From NCBI RefSeq assembly GCF_000246855.1, contig NC_016609.1, positions 3,720,001 through 3,784,000 on the forward strand: a DNA stretch of 64,000 bases. The letters are read 5' to 3'. This document shows, piece after piece, positions 54,811 through 63,320 of this stretch. This DNA comes from Niastella koreensis GR20-10. Lineage in GTDB: Bacteria; Bacteroidota; Bacteroidia; Chitinophagales; Chitinophagaceae. How positions within the stretch are numbered: the first letter of the stretch is position 1; each line of letters opens with the position of its first letter. The translations under genes were made by a program, and so were the position numbers. Below the pieces are notes generated by a model. It searched no databases, was not told where the DNA came from, and saw nothing but the letters and a program-made list of their open reading frames with translations.

Positions 54811-56178
54811 TTAAAACAAAATCTTCTTATTTGGAAACCGCTCCACATACTGATACACCAGCCCCCGGATATAATCATTCTCCGGGTATTGCTTCAGGTA
54901 ATTTTTTAATTCTTCGCGGCTGGTAATACCTGCGTCGGCCGGAATGTAACCCATGCCGTAGAACTTTCCTTTCTCCATTAAAATGCAGCTGCGTTCATCC
55001 CGTTCATTACCGGCATCTACCACCGCAAAAGTAGGCAGCCGCTCTTCCAGCCATTCCAATGCTTCGTGTACCCGTGCATTATAGGCATCTACCGGTTCTT
55101 TATGCTCGCAGGCGCCCAGGCAGGTATTATCGCTGGTTCCGGTACAGGGACCAGGGGCCGTTTGCATAAAGCATAATTTGGCGCATAAAGAAAACTGTTC
55201 TATTATTTTGTTCAGCAGGCGATGCCCTTCCAGCAACAGGTTGAAGGTATACAACGGCTGCATGTGTTTTTTCTTTTTGTCGATGGCCAGCCTGATGTAG
55301 CCGCCACTGTCTTCAAACATATACAAACCATAGATATGGGCGAACCGTTTCTGGCTGCTGTTGAACTCCGGCCACAGGCGTTTTATTTCCACGCTTTCCA
55401 GAATAAAAGCCATCAGTTCGGTAGGAGTGGTTTCATAGGTAATGCTGAAAATATTCCGCAGAAAGTCCTGCCGTTGTTTACCAGAACCATTGTGCGTGAA
55501 GTGACTGCTTACCCGGTACTTCAGGTTCTTGGCCTTGCCCACATAAATAACCTTACCGGTTTGATTATGGAAATAATAAACACCCGGGGTATACGGCAAC
55601 TGTTCCACCTGTTCTTTAGGCAGGTTGGGGGGCAGCGATTGCTCCCTGGCGCCCCGTTTTATAAACTGCTGTATATGTGGCTCAGCGTTATGTAGCAGCA
55701 GGTGTTCCAGTAAACGTACGGTGGCATCGGTATCGCCGCCGGCCCGGTGCCGGTTGTAAACGGCAATACCAAAATGATTACACAGATTACCCAGGCTGTA
55801 AGAAGGCAAACCGGGGAACACTTTCTTCGTAAGGCGAACGGTACACAGCTTGTTTAAATTCAGCTCGTACCCTGCTGCACTGAAATGATGTTTTAAAAAG
55901 GAATAATCGAAGTTTACATTGTGGGCCACAAAGATCTTCCCGGTCAACAGCTCAAATATTTGCGGGGCCACTTCTTCAAAAGTAGGTGCTTCGGCCACCA
56001 TATCGTTGGAGATACCCGTTAAAACCTGTATATAATACGGGATGGTACGCACCGGCCTCACCAGGGTTTCAAACCGGTTTATCACAGATTGTCCATCATG
56101 CAACACAATAGCGATCTCCGTTATATCGTTATTGGCTGCGTACCCGCCGGTAGTTTCTATATCAACGATAGCGTACAT
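54811..56178 (-). CDS. DnaQ-like 3'-5' exonuclease fused to UvrC-type GIY-YIG nuclease
   Basis: A 455-residue two-domain nuclease. Residues about 1-165 form a DEDDh exonuclease (DIETTGG, HNVNFDYSFL, HRAGGDTDATVRLL). Residues about 190-290 form a GIY-YIG domain like the N-terminus of UvrC/Cho (LPYTPGVYYFHNQTG then VIYVGKAKNLKYRV). The rest resembles a UvrC-related region with a cluster of four cysteines (CAKLCFM, CTGTSDNTCLGACEH). Such fusions are known in several phyla and presumably act in DNA repair; direct evidence is limited. Confidence 0.9.
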   Translation of the reverse strand: MYAIVDIETTGGYAANNDITEIAIVLHDGQSVINRFETLVRPVRTIPYYIQVLTGISNDMVAEAPTFEEVAPQIFELLTGKIFVAHNVNFDYSFLKHHFSAAGYELNLNKLCTVRLTKKVFPGLPSYSLGNLCNHFGIAVYNRHRAGGDTDATVRLLEHLLLHNAEPHIQQFIKRGAREQSLPPNLPKEQVEQLPYTPGVYYFHNQTGKVIYVGKAKNLKYRVSSHFTHNGSGKQRQDFLRNIFSITYETTPTELMAFILESVEIKRLWPEFNSSQKRFAHIYGLYMFEDSGGYIRLAIDKKKKHMQPLYTFNLLLEGHRLLNKIIEQFSLCAKLCFMQTAPGPCTGTSDNTCLGACEHKEPVDAYNARVHEALEWLEERLPTFAVVDAGNERDERSCILMEKGKFYGMGYIPADAGITSREELKNYLKQYPENDYIRGLVYQYVERFPNKKILF

Positions 56179-56336
56179 AGATTAATCGTAAAGTTACAAA
56201 TAACGAACGAATCCGGCAGAACGGCGATCAAGCAACCCTAAGTTCATAAAAAGCTGATTATAAGCCGCTTTATATAATCCTACCCCATGAGTGTTTAATC
56301 CGGCCCACATTGTTAAACCTCAAAAATCCGTTGTCT

Positions 56337-56447
56337 ATGCAAAAATTCAACTTGCAGGAGGCCAACGAAAAGAGGACTAAAATTGCAGTGATCGTTTTAT
56401 TCTTCGCTGCACTGGTTCTGTTTTCGTACTGGTACACACAAAGCTAA
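56337..56447 (+). CDS. Small one-helix membrane protein (36 aa)
   Basis: A 36-residue frame from ATG 56337: a charged N-terminus (QEANEKRTK), then a hydrophobic helix (IAVIVLFFAALVLF) ending in SYWYTQS. It resembles the 37-residue product at 56804-56917 in layout and in its SY-x-YWY-like C-terminus. A possible ribosome site is not clear. It is followed by a strong hairpin. Function unknown; tiny single-helix proteins often tune membrane complexes. Confidence 0.6.
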   Translation: MQKFNLQEANEKRTKIAVIVLFFAALVLFSYWYTQS

Positions 56448-56803
56448 CTGCTTTGCCATCATTAGGAATTTTTTACGTTTTTCTTTATGAAGTGCAAAGC
56501 GGATAACCGTCACAATTAACTGTCTTTGCACTTCCTGTTTTTCCCATTTTTAGACTCAATGGTGCCTCCAACCCTTATTTTCACTTTTTTATAGCCTATA
56601 TAGTTGCATGTATTGCAGTTGTGTATTACATTTGCCCAAGCTTTATAAACGATAGCCTGGCATTACCCCTAATTGGATTATATCCTTCCTGAACAACCAC
56701 GGCTTTAATAGTAATACCCTTTTTTAATTTCTTTCCGAAGCCTCTGAAGACCGATTGCATGATCGTACTACGTATGTATTTAAAACTCTAAAAAACGTAG
56801 GAT
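56448..56803. other. Intergenic region between the two micro-protein genes
   Basis: Apart from the hairpin at 56489-56534 this 356-bp AT-rich stretch holds no gene that I can support. The tail near 56770-56803 precedes the second micro-protein and may contain its promoter, but no TAnnTTTG box is evident. Confidence 0.5.
56489..56534 (+). terminator. Hairpin after the first micro-protein gene
   Basis: GAAGTGCAAAG (56489-56499) pairs with CTTTGCACTTC (56524-56534) across a 24-nt loop and is followed by CTGTTTTTC. This is consistent with a terminator 42 nt after the 36-residue frame. Confidence 0.65.
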
Positions 56804-56917
56804 ATGAAAAAGACAACACACAATTTTCATCTGGGCGAAAATGGCAAAGTAGCTTTATTAGCACTGGGCTTTTTATGTTTTATCATGTTGCTGTCGTACC
56901 TGTATTGGTATGCCTAG
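56804..56917 (+). CDS. Small one-helix membrane protein (37 aa), paralogue-like
   Basis: A 37-residue frame from ATG 56804: polar N-terminus (KKTTHNFHLGENGK), then VALLALGFLCFIMLLSYL and the end YWYA. The layout equals that of the product at 56337. Upstream GTAGGAT could serve as a weak ribosome site. A hairpin with seven T follows at 57002-57032. No family is recognised. The two frames, each with its own terminator, suggest real small genes. Confidence 0.6.
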   Translation: MKKTTHNFHLGENGKVALLALGFLCFIMLLSYLYWYA

Positions 56918-57001
56918 TAACAGTTAGCGCACACCTCCTTACTGAAACACAAAAACATTCCGGTATCTGACTAAGGTATTGGGATAGACATTATTTTGTA
57001 G

Positions 57002-57032
57002 GCATCTGGCTAAATCGCGAGGTGCTTTTTTT
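57002..57032 (+). terminator. Intrinsic terminator after the second micro-protein gene
   Basis: GCATCT (57002-57007) pairs with AGGTGC (57020-57025), including one T-G pair, followed by seven T (57026-57032). Confidence 0.65.
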
Positions 57033-57035
57033 ATG

Positions 57036-57169
57036 CCCGGGCAGAAGGCAGAGAAATGAAGAACTGTGTATTGCTTGCTCCGCCAGCTGGCGGATGCGGC
57101 TTGAAGCTGTCTTCCTGCCCCCTGCCTTTTTCTTTGCCCTGTGCCCTCTGCCCTTTGCCCTTGTTTTAG
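57036..57169. repeat. GGGCAGAAGGCAGAG / TGCCCTTTGCCCT word block before valS
   Basis: It contains GGGCAGAAGGCAGAGAAATG, the palindrome TCCGCCAGCTGGCGGA (57081-57096), then pyrimidine-rich CTGCCTTTTTCTTTGCCCTG and CTCTGCCCTTTGCCC words, which are roughly the reverse complement of the opening part. Similar GGCAGAG words lie at 61270-61350. Confidence 0.7.
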
Positions 57170-57177
57170 TACCTTTG
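57170..57177 (+). promoter_or_regulatory. Possible -7 element of valS
   Basis: TACCTTTG at 57170-57177 lies 27 bp before the valS start and fits TAnnTTTG. The -33 element at the expected distance (TCTG, about 57147) is poor, so the call is tentative. Confidence 0.4.
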
Positions 57178-57204
57178 CCCTCCCTTAAAGCAGATTATAA
57201 ATCT

Positions 57205-59880
57205 ATGGAACTAAGCAAGAATTATCAGCCCGAAGGCGTAGAGGACAAATGGATTAAGCATTGGAAATCAAAAAGATATTTCAACAGTACCCCCGATGAG
57301 CGCAAGCCGTTCACCGTGGTGATACCCCCACCCAACGTTACCGGGGTATTGCACATGGGGCACACCCTCAACGAAACGGTGCAGGACATACTGGTGCGCA
57401 AGGCCCGCATGAGCGGCTTTAACGCCTGCTGGGTACCCGGCAGCGACCATGCTTCTATTGCCACAGAAAGCAAGGTGGTGCAAATGCTGGAAAAGGAAAA
57501 AGGCATCAAAAAAAGCGACCTCACCCGCGAGGAGTTCCTGAAACATGCTTATGAATGGAAAGAAAAATACGGCGGCATCATTTACCACCAGATCGAAAAA
57601 CTAGGCTGCAGTGTTGACTGGGACCGCGTTTCCTTTACCATGGACGCCGATTATTACAAGGCTGTTATCAAGGTTTTTATCGACCTCTACAATAAAAAAA
57701 TGATCTACCGCGGCGCCCGTATGATCAACTGGGACCCCGCCGCCAAAACCGCCCTCAGCGATGAGGAAGTGGAATACAAGGAAATTCAGGGTAAACTATA
57801 TTACGTAAAATACGCCGTAGCCGGGGCCGATGGCCAGCCTACCGCTGAATTTGTTACCATTGCCACCCAGCGTCCGGAAACCATCATGGGCGACTCGGCC
57901 GTGTGCGTAAACCCCAATGACGAACGTTTTGCCCACCTGAAAGGCAAAAAAGTGATCGTTCCCCTGGTAAACCGCGCCGTTCCGGTGATCTTCGACGAGT
58001 ATGTTGATCCCGCATTTGGTACCGGCGCCCTGAAGGTTACGCCCGCACACGACATCAACGACTATAACCTGGGGTTGAAACACAACCTCGCCGTAATTGA
58101 TACCCTTAACGAGGATGGCACCCTGAACGCAAACGCCGAAGTATTTATAGGTATGGAGCGTTTTGCCGCCCGTAAAAAGGTAGTGGATACGTTGCAGGAG
58201 CAGGGTTTGCTTCTAAAAGAAGAGGCGTACACCACCCGCATCGGGCTGTCGCAACGCAGCATGGCGGTAGTAGAGCCCCGCATTTCAACCCAATGGTTTG
58301 TGACCATGAAGCCGCTGGCCGAAAAAGCATTGGTTGCCGTAACCAGTGGCGATGTAAAAATTCACCCGGGCGAAAAATTCATGGCCACCTACAAATACTG
58401 GCTGGAAAATATTAAAGACTGGTGCATCAGCCGTCAGCTGTGGTGGGGTCAACGCATTCCCGCCTGGTACGACGACAAAGGCAATTGCTATGTAGCGGAA
58501 ACCGAAGAAGAAGCTGTTCGCCAATGGGCTACCAATACCAATTCCATCAATCCATCTGGCAAGATAGATAATCCATACACCGTGCATCCCCTGAAACAGG
58601 ACGATGATGTGCTGGACACCTGGTTCTCGAGCTGGTTATGGCCTATGGAGGTTTTCAAAGGAATAACCCATCCCGGCAATCCCGATATCAACTACTACTA
58701 CCCTGGTTCGGTACTGGTAACCGGTCAGGACATCATCTTCTTCTGGGTAGCCAGAATGATTATGGCGGGCATGGAATTCATGGATATGAAACCATTCAGT
58801 GATGTGTATTTTACCGGAATGGTGCGTGATAAGCTCGGCCGAAAAATGAGTAAGCAGCTGAACAACTCCCCCGATCTGCTGATGCTGATCGATAAGTTCG
58901 GCGCCGATGCGGTTCGCTTTGGGATCATGATCAGCGCTCCTGCAGGTAACGACCTGTTGTTTGATGAAACTTCTCCCGAACAGGGAAGTAAATTCAATAA
59001 TAAGATGTGGAATGCGCTGAAGCTGGTGAAAATGTGGGAAGCCAAGGTCGGCAATCGGCAATCGGCAATCGGCAATGAGCAAACACCTTTTGCAATAACC
59101 TGGTTCGAAAACAGGTTGCAACAGGCTAAAGCGGAAATTGAACAACACTATAAAGACTTCAAACTTAGTGAAGGATTAAAAACCCTTTATTCACTGATCT
59201 GGACCGACTTCTGTAGCTGGTACCTGGAATGGGTGAAACCCCCAATGGACCAGCCTATCGACAAAACGGTGTATGAAAAAACAGTTTCATTCTTCACTGA
59301 ACTGTTGCAATTATTGCATCCTTATATGCCGTTTGTTACCGAAGAGCTCTATCATTTGCTGGCGCCCCGCACCGAAGACCTGTGCATAAAACAATTTACA
59401 CCGGCCCAAACTTATGACGCCATTGTATTGCGTGAAGGTGAATTGTTAAAAGATGTTATAACCGGCCTGCGTGATGTAAGAATCAAGAACCAGATCAAAA
59501 CAATAGAGCCGATTAAACTGTATATACAGAGCGACAACAATGAGCTGTACAAAGCCATTGAAACCATATTACTTAAACAGGTAAATATCGAGCAAATATC
59601 TTTTGTTACAGAACCTGTAGTGCAAACCATTACAACGGTGATTGACAAAGATAAATTCTATATTGAAACTGAACGCCCCGTAGATAACAGCGCCCAAAAA
59701 GACCAATTATTAAAGGACCTGGACTACTACAAAAAGTTCCTCGAGTCAGTTAATAAAAAGTTAAGCAATGAACGCTTCGTACAATCTGCAAGGCCGGATG
59801 TCGTTCAATTAGAGCAAAAGAAAAAAACGGATGCTGAAGAAAAGATCAAGGCCATCGAGGAAAGCCTTTCAAACCTCTAA
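57205..59880 (+). CDS. valS: Valine-tRNA ligase
   Basis: An 891-residue class I synthetase charging tRNA-Val. HIGH-type motif in PPNVTGVLHMGHTL (about residues 43-56), KMSKS-type motif GRKMSKQLNNSPD, editing domain between them (including VTPAHDINDYNLG), anticodon-binding domain, and the C-terminal coiled coil (LLKDLDYYKKFLESVNKKL). ATG 57205 is the family start; upstream extension runs through repeat words. Oddity: after KVMWEAK-like residues (about 613) the frame contains VGNRQSAIGNEQ, encoded by four GGCAATC-type repeat units (59049-59077), the same words as in the nuo gaps. A tRNA-Val gene lies 25 kb away, unlinked. Confidence 0.96.
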   Translation: MELSKNYQPEGVEDKWIKHWKSKRYFNSTPDERKPFTVVIPPPNVTGVLHMGHTLNETVQDILVRKARMSGFNACWVPGSDHASIATESKVVQMLEKEKGIKKSDLTREEFLKHAYEWKEKYGGIIYHQIEKLGCSVDWDRVSFTMDADYYKAVIKVFIDLYNKKMIYRGARMINWDPAAKTALSDEEVEYKEIQGKLYYVKYAVAGADGQPTAEFVTIATQRPETIMGDSAVCVNPNDERFAHLKGKKVIVPLVNRAVPVIFDEYVDPAFGTGALKVTPAHDINDYNLGLKHNLAVIDTLNEDGTLNANAEVFIGMERFAARKKVVDTLQEQGLLLKEEAYTTRIGLSQRSMAVVEPRISTQWFVTMKPLAEKALVAVTSGDVKIHPGEKFMATYKYWLENIKDWCISRQLWWGQRIPAWYDDKGNCYVAETEEEAVRQWATNTNSINPSGKIDNPYTVHPLKQDDDVLDTWFSSWLWPMEVFKGITHPGNPDINYYYPGSVLVTGQDIIFFWVARMIMAGMEFMDMKPFSDVYFTGMVRDKLGRKMSKQLNNSPDLLMLIDKFGADAVRFGIMISAPAGNDLLFDETSPEQGSKFNNKMWNALKLVKMWEAKVGNRQSAIGNEQTPFAITWFENRLQQAKAEIEQHYKDFKLSEGLKTLYSLIWTDFCSWYLEWVKPPMDQPIDKTVYEKTVSFFTELLQLLHPYMPFVTEELYHLLAPRTEDLCIKQFTPAQTYDAIVLREGELLKDVITGLRDVRIKNQIKTIEPIKLYIQSDNNELYKAIETILLKQVNIEQISFVTEPVVQTITTVIDKDKFYIETERPVDNSAQKDQLLKDLDYYKKFLESVNKKLSNERFVQSARPDVVQLEQKKKTDAEEKIKAIEESLSNL

Positions 59881-59917
59881 CTGTAAGCAAACCCCGGTTT
59901 CAACAATATTCAAAAGC

Positions 59918-60541
59918 ATGCTGCTTGGCGCAGTATGCTTTTGTTGTTTCAAACCGAAAGCAGTAGCGCAAAGCAACAAGTACAGTCTCGATCAACACAT
60001 TTTAATGGAGTTCCAGGAAGGCCGCAATGTTGGCAAAACCCGGGTAATGGAAGGTATTTCCAATACCACGGAATTTGCAAGTGTTGCCGTGCCGGCCGCC
60101 ATACTGGTGGCAGGGCTTATCGACAACAACAGCTCTACCATTAAAAAGGGATTGTACCTGGCCGAATCGGCCGCCGCCAGCACCTTTATTACCTTCGGCA
60201 TGAAGTATGCCTTTCAACGGTCGCGCCCTTACCTGGTAACGCCCGGACTTACCAAAGTAAGCGGGGGCGGTGGTCCCTCTTTTCCATCGGGACATACCTC
60301 TGTGGCCTTTGCCACTGCTACCTCATTAACCCTGGCCTATCCCAAATGGTACGTAGCGGTTCCGGCTTACGCCTGGGCCGCCTCAGTAGGTTATTCAAGA
60401 ATGTACCTGGGCGTGCATTACCCCAGCGATGTACTGGCAGGCGCCGTAATTGGGGCCGGAAGCGCCTGGCTAATGTACAAAGCCAACAAGTGGTTGTTCA
60501 AAAAGAAACCTGGTGTTAATGAGCTGCGTCCGGCGTTTTAG
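59918..60541 (+). CDS. PAP2-family phosphatase, first paralogue
   Basis: A 207-residue exported or membrane-associated phosphatase. The three PAP2 motifs are complete: KYAFQRSRP, PSFPSGHT and SRMYLGVHYPSDVLAG. ATG 59918 avoids overlap with valS and starts a short signal-like segment (MLLGAVCFCCF, KAVAQ cut site); ATG 59831 would overlap valS by 50 nt and add 29 residues. Substrates could be phosphatidate or undecaprenyl pyrophosphate-type lipids. It is followed by a close paralogue. Confidence 0.9.
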   Translation: MLLGAVCFCCFKPKAVAQSNKYSLDQHILMEFQEGRNVGKTRVMEGISNTTEFASVAVPAAILVAGLIDNNSSTIKKGLYLAESAAASTFITFGMKYAFQRSRPYLVTPGLTKVSGGGGPSFPSGHTSVAFATATSLTLAYPKWYVAVPAYAWAASVGYSRMYLGVHYPSDVLAGAVIGAGSAWLMYKANKWLFKKKPGVNELRPAF

Positions 60542-60552
60542 AACGGACTTCC

Positions 60553-60580
60553 TGGTCAACTGGTTAACCGGTTAACTGTT
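60553..60580. repeat. GGTCAACTGGTTAACC word repeat between PAP2 genes
   Basis: TGGTCAACTGGTTAACCGG followed by TTAACTGTT makes a near-palindromic GTTAAC block, like those at 9566, 10577, 20674 and 61445. Confidence 0.7.
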
Positions 60581-60645
60581 CAATAACATTCTTCTTCTAA
60601 TTTTTCACAGAATAAGGTTGTAAGTTGAGGTTGAAACCCATAAAA

Positions 60646-61269
60646 ATGCGCATCCGATACCTCTTACTATTTGTAGTGTGCTTATCGTTTATACAACCAG
60701 CCGCCCATGCCCAACGCGTCAGCCTCGATATGCAGGTGCTTGATGAAATGATGGAGAACCGGCATGAAGACCCGGTTGAGTTTTATCAGCACGTTTCCAA
60801 CACCACCAATTACATAAGTATGCTGGTGCCGGCATCGGTACTGGCAACAGGCCTTGTTCGCGGCGACAAGATCACCATCAACAAAGGATTATATTTGGCA
60901 GAAACCCTGGTTGCCTCCACCCTTATTACAACCGGGTTAAAAGAAACTTTTAAACGTAACAGGCCGTTCAAAGACCATCCCTGGATAATTCCCGCCAGTG
61001 ACGGCGGCAGCCCCTCCTTTCCATCGGGCCATACTTCCGAAGCCTTTGCTACCGCCACCTCACTAACTATGGCTTATCCCAAATGGTATGTAGCCGTACC
61101 AGCCTTTGCCTGGGCCTCCACCGTTGGGTATTCGCGCATGTACCTGGGCGTTCACTATCCCAGCGATGTATTAGCAGGCGCCATTGTTGGGGCCGGAAGT
61201 GCGTGGCTGATGTGGAAGGCGAATAAGTGGCTGGCGCATAAAAAAGCAGCGCCGGTTCCGGTTAACTAA
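60646..61269 (+). CDS. PAP2-family phosphatase, second paralogue
   Basis: A 207-residue protein clearly related to its upstream neighbour over its whole length (shared SLD start, ISNTT/VSNTT, KGLYLAE, PSFPSGHTS and the long YPKWYVAVPA-x-AWA-x-x-VGYSRMYLGVHYPSDVLAGA region). Motifs KETFKRNRP, PSGHT and SRMYLGVHYPSD are intact. Signal peptide MRIRYLLLFVVCLSFIQPAA ends before HAQ. ATG 60646 is preferred to TTG 60625. A recent tandem duplication is likely. Confidence 0.92.
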   Translation: MRIRYLLLFVVCLSFIQPAAHAQRVSLDMQVLDEMMENRHEDPVEFYQHVSNTTNYISMLVPASVLATGLVRGDKITINKGLYLAETLVASTLITTGLKETFKRNRPFKDHPWIIPASDGGSPSFPSGHTSEAFATATSLTMAYPKWYVAVPAFAWASTVGYSRMYLGVHYPSDVLAGAIVGAGSAWLMWKANKWLAHKKAAPVPVN

Positions 61270-61632
61270 AGTAAACGGAGAAGGCAAAGGGCCCTCCTGC
61301 GCTAAAGCTTCAGCGACACGCGGACGGCGGGCGAGGGCGAGGCAGAGAAATAAAGAATTAAAAATGAGAAACAGAGGAATGTAGAAGTGAATATAAAAAA
61401 TATCGAATATTAAATATTGAATATCGAATGTAGAAGTGAAAAACGGGTTAACTTGTCAACCTGTTAACCTGTCAACACGCTCCTTCCCCTATCTGCGCTA
61501 TCAACTCTGTCAACCTTCCCGTGTCGCAATTGACGCAATTCCCCACTTTTTTCTCCATTCCCGCTGGCAAAAGAATTGCTTCTACCCACTTTCATTGAAC
61601 CAGTAACTTTAAAACTCAACCTCTTTAAAAAA
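61270..61632. other. Repeat-filled intergenic region before the stressosome genes
   Basis: This 363-bp stretch has no gene. It holds CGCTAAAGCTTCAGCG (61300-61315), GGCGGGCGAGGGCGAGGC, GAATTAAAAATGAGAAAC words, ATATCGAATATTAAATATTG words (61393-61430) and GTTAACTTGTCAACCTG words (61446-61478, again at 61500-61512). The last 90 bp are ordinary sequence and may hold the promoter, but no clear TAnnTTTG was found. Confidence 0.65.
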
Positions 61633-62490
61633 ATGAAGCACGACATTTCCAGGCTCCTCCAAAAGAAAAAGAAAAATATTATAGAAGATTGGATGAACAT
61701 GCAGCTCGCGGATGCGGGATTACGCGAAGATTTGATGAGTAACGATGAGCTGCGCGAACAGAGTGCTGAGTTGTTGGACGCGTTGTTAAAAGCGCTCACG
61801 TCTGAGAATTTAAGCGATTTCAATACCGAGGGCTTCAACACGGTGTATGAAATTCTCTCCGGCATTTCCATCTCCCGCGCCCGGCAGGGGTTCTCGCCCC
61901 GCGAAACCGGCATCTTCGTGTTTAGTCTCAAAGACGCCATCTTAAAATCATTGATTGTCGAATTATCGAACGACCAGGAAGCGCTGGTAGAGACCCTGAT
62001 TGTTATGAATAAACTGCTCGACAATCTTGGCATTGTAACCTTCGAGACCTACATAAAAGGCCGGGAAGAAGTGATTTTGCGGCAATCCGATGAGATCTCC
62101 GAGATCTCTACACCCGTTATCAGGGTATGGGACGGCATTCTGGCGCTGCCTATCATTGGTACGCTTGATAGCGCCCGCACCCAGGTGGTAATGGAAAGCC
62201 TGTTGCAGAACATAGTCGATACCGGCAGTACCATTGCCATTCTCGATATCTCCGGCGTACCGGCGGTTGACTCCCTGGTGGCCCAGCACATAATTAAAAC
62301 GGTGGCCGCTACCCGCTTAATGGGAGCAGAATGCATCATCAGCGGCATACGCCCGGAAATTGCACAAACCGTTGTTCACCTCGGTATCGACCTCTCCAGC
62401 ATAGTTACCAAGGCAAGCCTGGCCAATGCTTTAAAGTATGCTTTTGCCATGCTGAAATTAGATGTTAAACGTATTCAAAAAGATAAATAG
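61633..62490 (+). CDS. RsbR-type stressosome protein (RsbRD_N + STAS)
   Basis: A 285-residue scaffold/sensor. N-terminal helical domain about 5-140 of the RsbRD_N type (LLQKKKKNIIEDWMNMQL), then a C-terminal STAS domain (about 160-275) with ALPIIGTLDSARTQVVMESL and LDISGVPAVDSLVAQHIIK. Two residues correspond to the T171 and T205 phosphosites of B. subtilis RsbRA by motif and by exact 34-residue spacing, but both are serine here (S180, S214). ATG 61633 starts the domain; the frame to 61576 is open but unneeded. First gene of an RsbR-S-T cluster. Confidence 0.9.
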   Translation: MKHDISRLLQKKKKNIIEDWMNMQLADAGLREDLMSNDELREQSAELLDALLKALTSENLSDFNTEGFNTVYEILSGISISRARQGFSPRETGIFVFSLKDAILKSLIVELSNDQEALVETLIVMNKLLDNLGIVTFETYIKGREEVILRQSDEISEISTPVIRVWDGILALPIIGTLDSARTQVVMESLLQNIVDTGSTIAILDISGVPAVDSLVAQHIIKTVAATRLMGAECIISGIRPEIAQTVVHLGIDLSSIVTKASLANALKYAFAMLKLDVKRIQKDK

Positions 62491-62500
62491 TTAATCGGTT

Positions 62501-62926
62501 ATGGACAGGATACCTATTCTCAGAATGGGGAATTTTTTACTCGTTACTATACAGATCGATCTGTATGATCGCCTTGCTACCAACCTAGAGAGCGACCTGG
62601 TACAAATGGTTAATAAAACGGAGGCTAAAGGTGTTTTGATAGATATTTCCGCCCTTAGTATTGTTGATTCGTTTATGGGTCGCATTTTAGGCAACATTGG
62701 CAACATGGCGCGCATTATGGATGCGGAAACAGTGGTGGTGGGCATGCAACCTGCCGTTGCCATTACCCTGGTTGAATTGGGGCTGGAATTAAAAGGCGTT
62801 CATACGGCACTGAATGTAGTAAAAGGTATGGAGTTGTTACGAAACAAAATTAATGACCTTGATACCGGTGAAAATGACGAAGAGTCGGCAGAAGAAATAG
62901 CAACCAATGAGGATAGTACTGAATAA
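62501..62926 (+). CDS. RsbS-type STAS antagonist
   Basis: A 141-residue protein with a single STAS domain (about 1-115) and an acidic tail (TGENDEESAEEIATNEDSTE). The phosphoserine motif LIDISALSIVDSFMGRI is intact with S57 matching S59 of B. subtilis RsbS. It would hold RsbT inactive in the stressosome until phosphorylated. It lies 10 nt after rsbR and 7 nt before rsbT. Confidence 0.92.
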   Translation: MDRIPILRMGNFLLVTIQIDLYDRLATNLESDLVQMVNKTEAKGVLIDISALSIVDSFMGRILGNIGNMARIMDAETVVVGMQPAVAITLVELGLELKGVHTALNVVKGMELLRNKINDLDTGENDEESAEEIATNEDSTE

Positions 62927-62933
62927 GGACTCC

Positions 62934-63320
62934 ATGAAAATAGAAAAGGAACAGGACGTTGTTCCTTTTCGCAACCGCGTAAAAGAATACGCGGTAAAAA
63001 TTGGAATGAGTGTTGTCAATCAAACCAAATTAATAACGGCAGCCAGCGAACTGGTAAGGAATATGTTGAAATATGCCGGTGGCGGCGAAACGAAAATAGA
63101 AGTGATCAGCGAAGGCCGCAACAGCGGCATTCGGCTGGTCTTTGAAGATAAAGGTCCTGGTATAGCCGACATTGCACTGGCTATGAAAGATGGCTTTTCA
63201 ACCGGCAAAAGCCTGGGCCTTGGCCTGCCGGGCACAAAAAGACTGGTAAACGAATTCGACATTAAGAGCAGCGTTGGTGAAGGCACTATCGTTACAATAA
63301 TTAAATGGAAAAATGGTTGA
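62934..63320 (+). CDS. RsbT-type serine/threonine kinase
   Basis: A 128-residue GHKL-fold kinase. The N-box AASELVRNMLKYAGGG and G-boxes FEDKGPGIADI and GKSLGLGLPGTKRL are intact. ATG 62934 (MKIEKEQD) gives the usual length; an earlier start at 62907 would overlap rsbS by 20 nt. It would phosphorylate RsbR and RsbS and then leave to activate a phosphatase. Its stop overlaps the start of the next gene by 8 nt. Confidence 0.92.
   Translation: MKIEKEQDVVPFRNRVKEYAVKIGMSVVNQTKLITAASELVRNMLKYAGGGETKIEVISEGRNSGIRLVFEDKGPGIADIALAMKDGFSTGKSLGLGLPGTKRLVNEFDIKSSVGEGTIVTIIKWKNG

Noticed and set aside
59831-59917. Upstream start of the first PAP2 gene inside valS
   Set aside because: It would need a 50-nt overlap with valS; the paralogue starts close to its signal peptide, favouring ATG 59918, though the longer form cannot be excluded.
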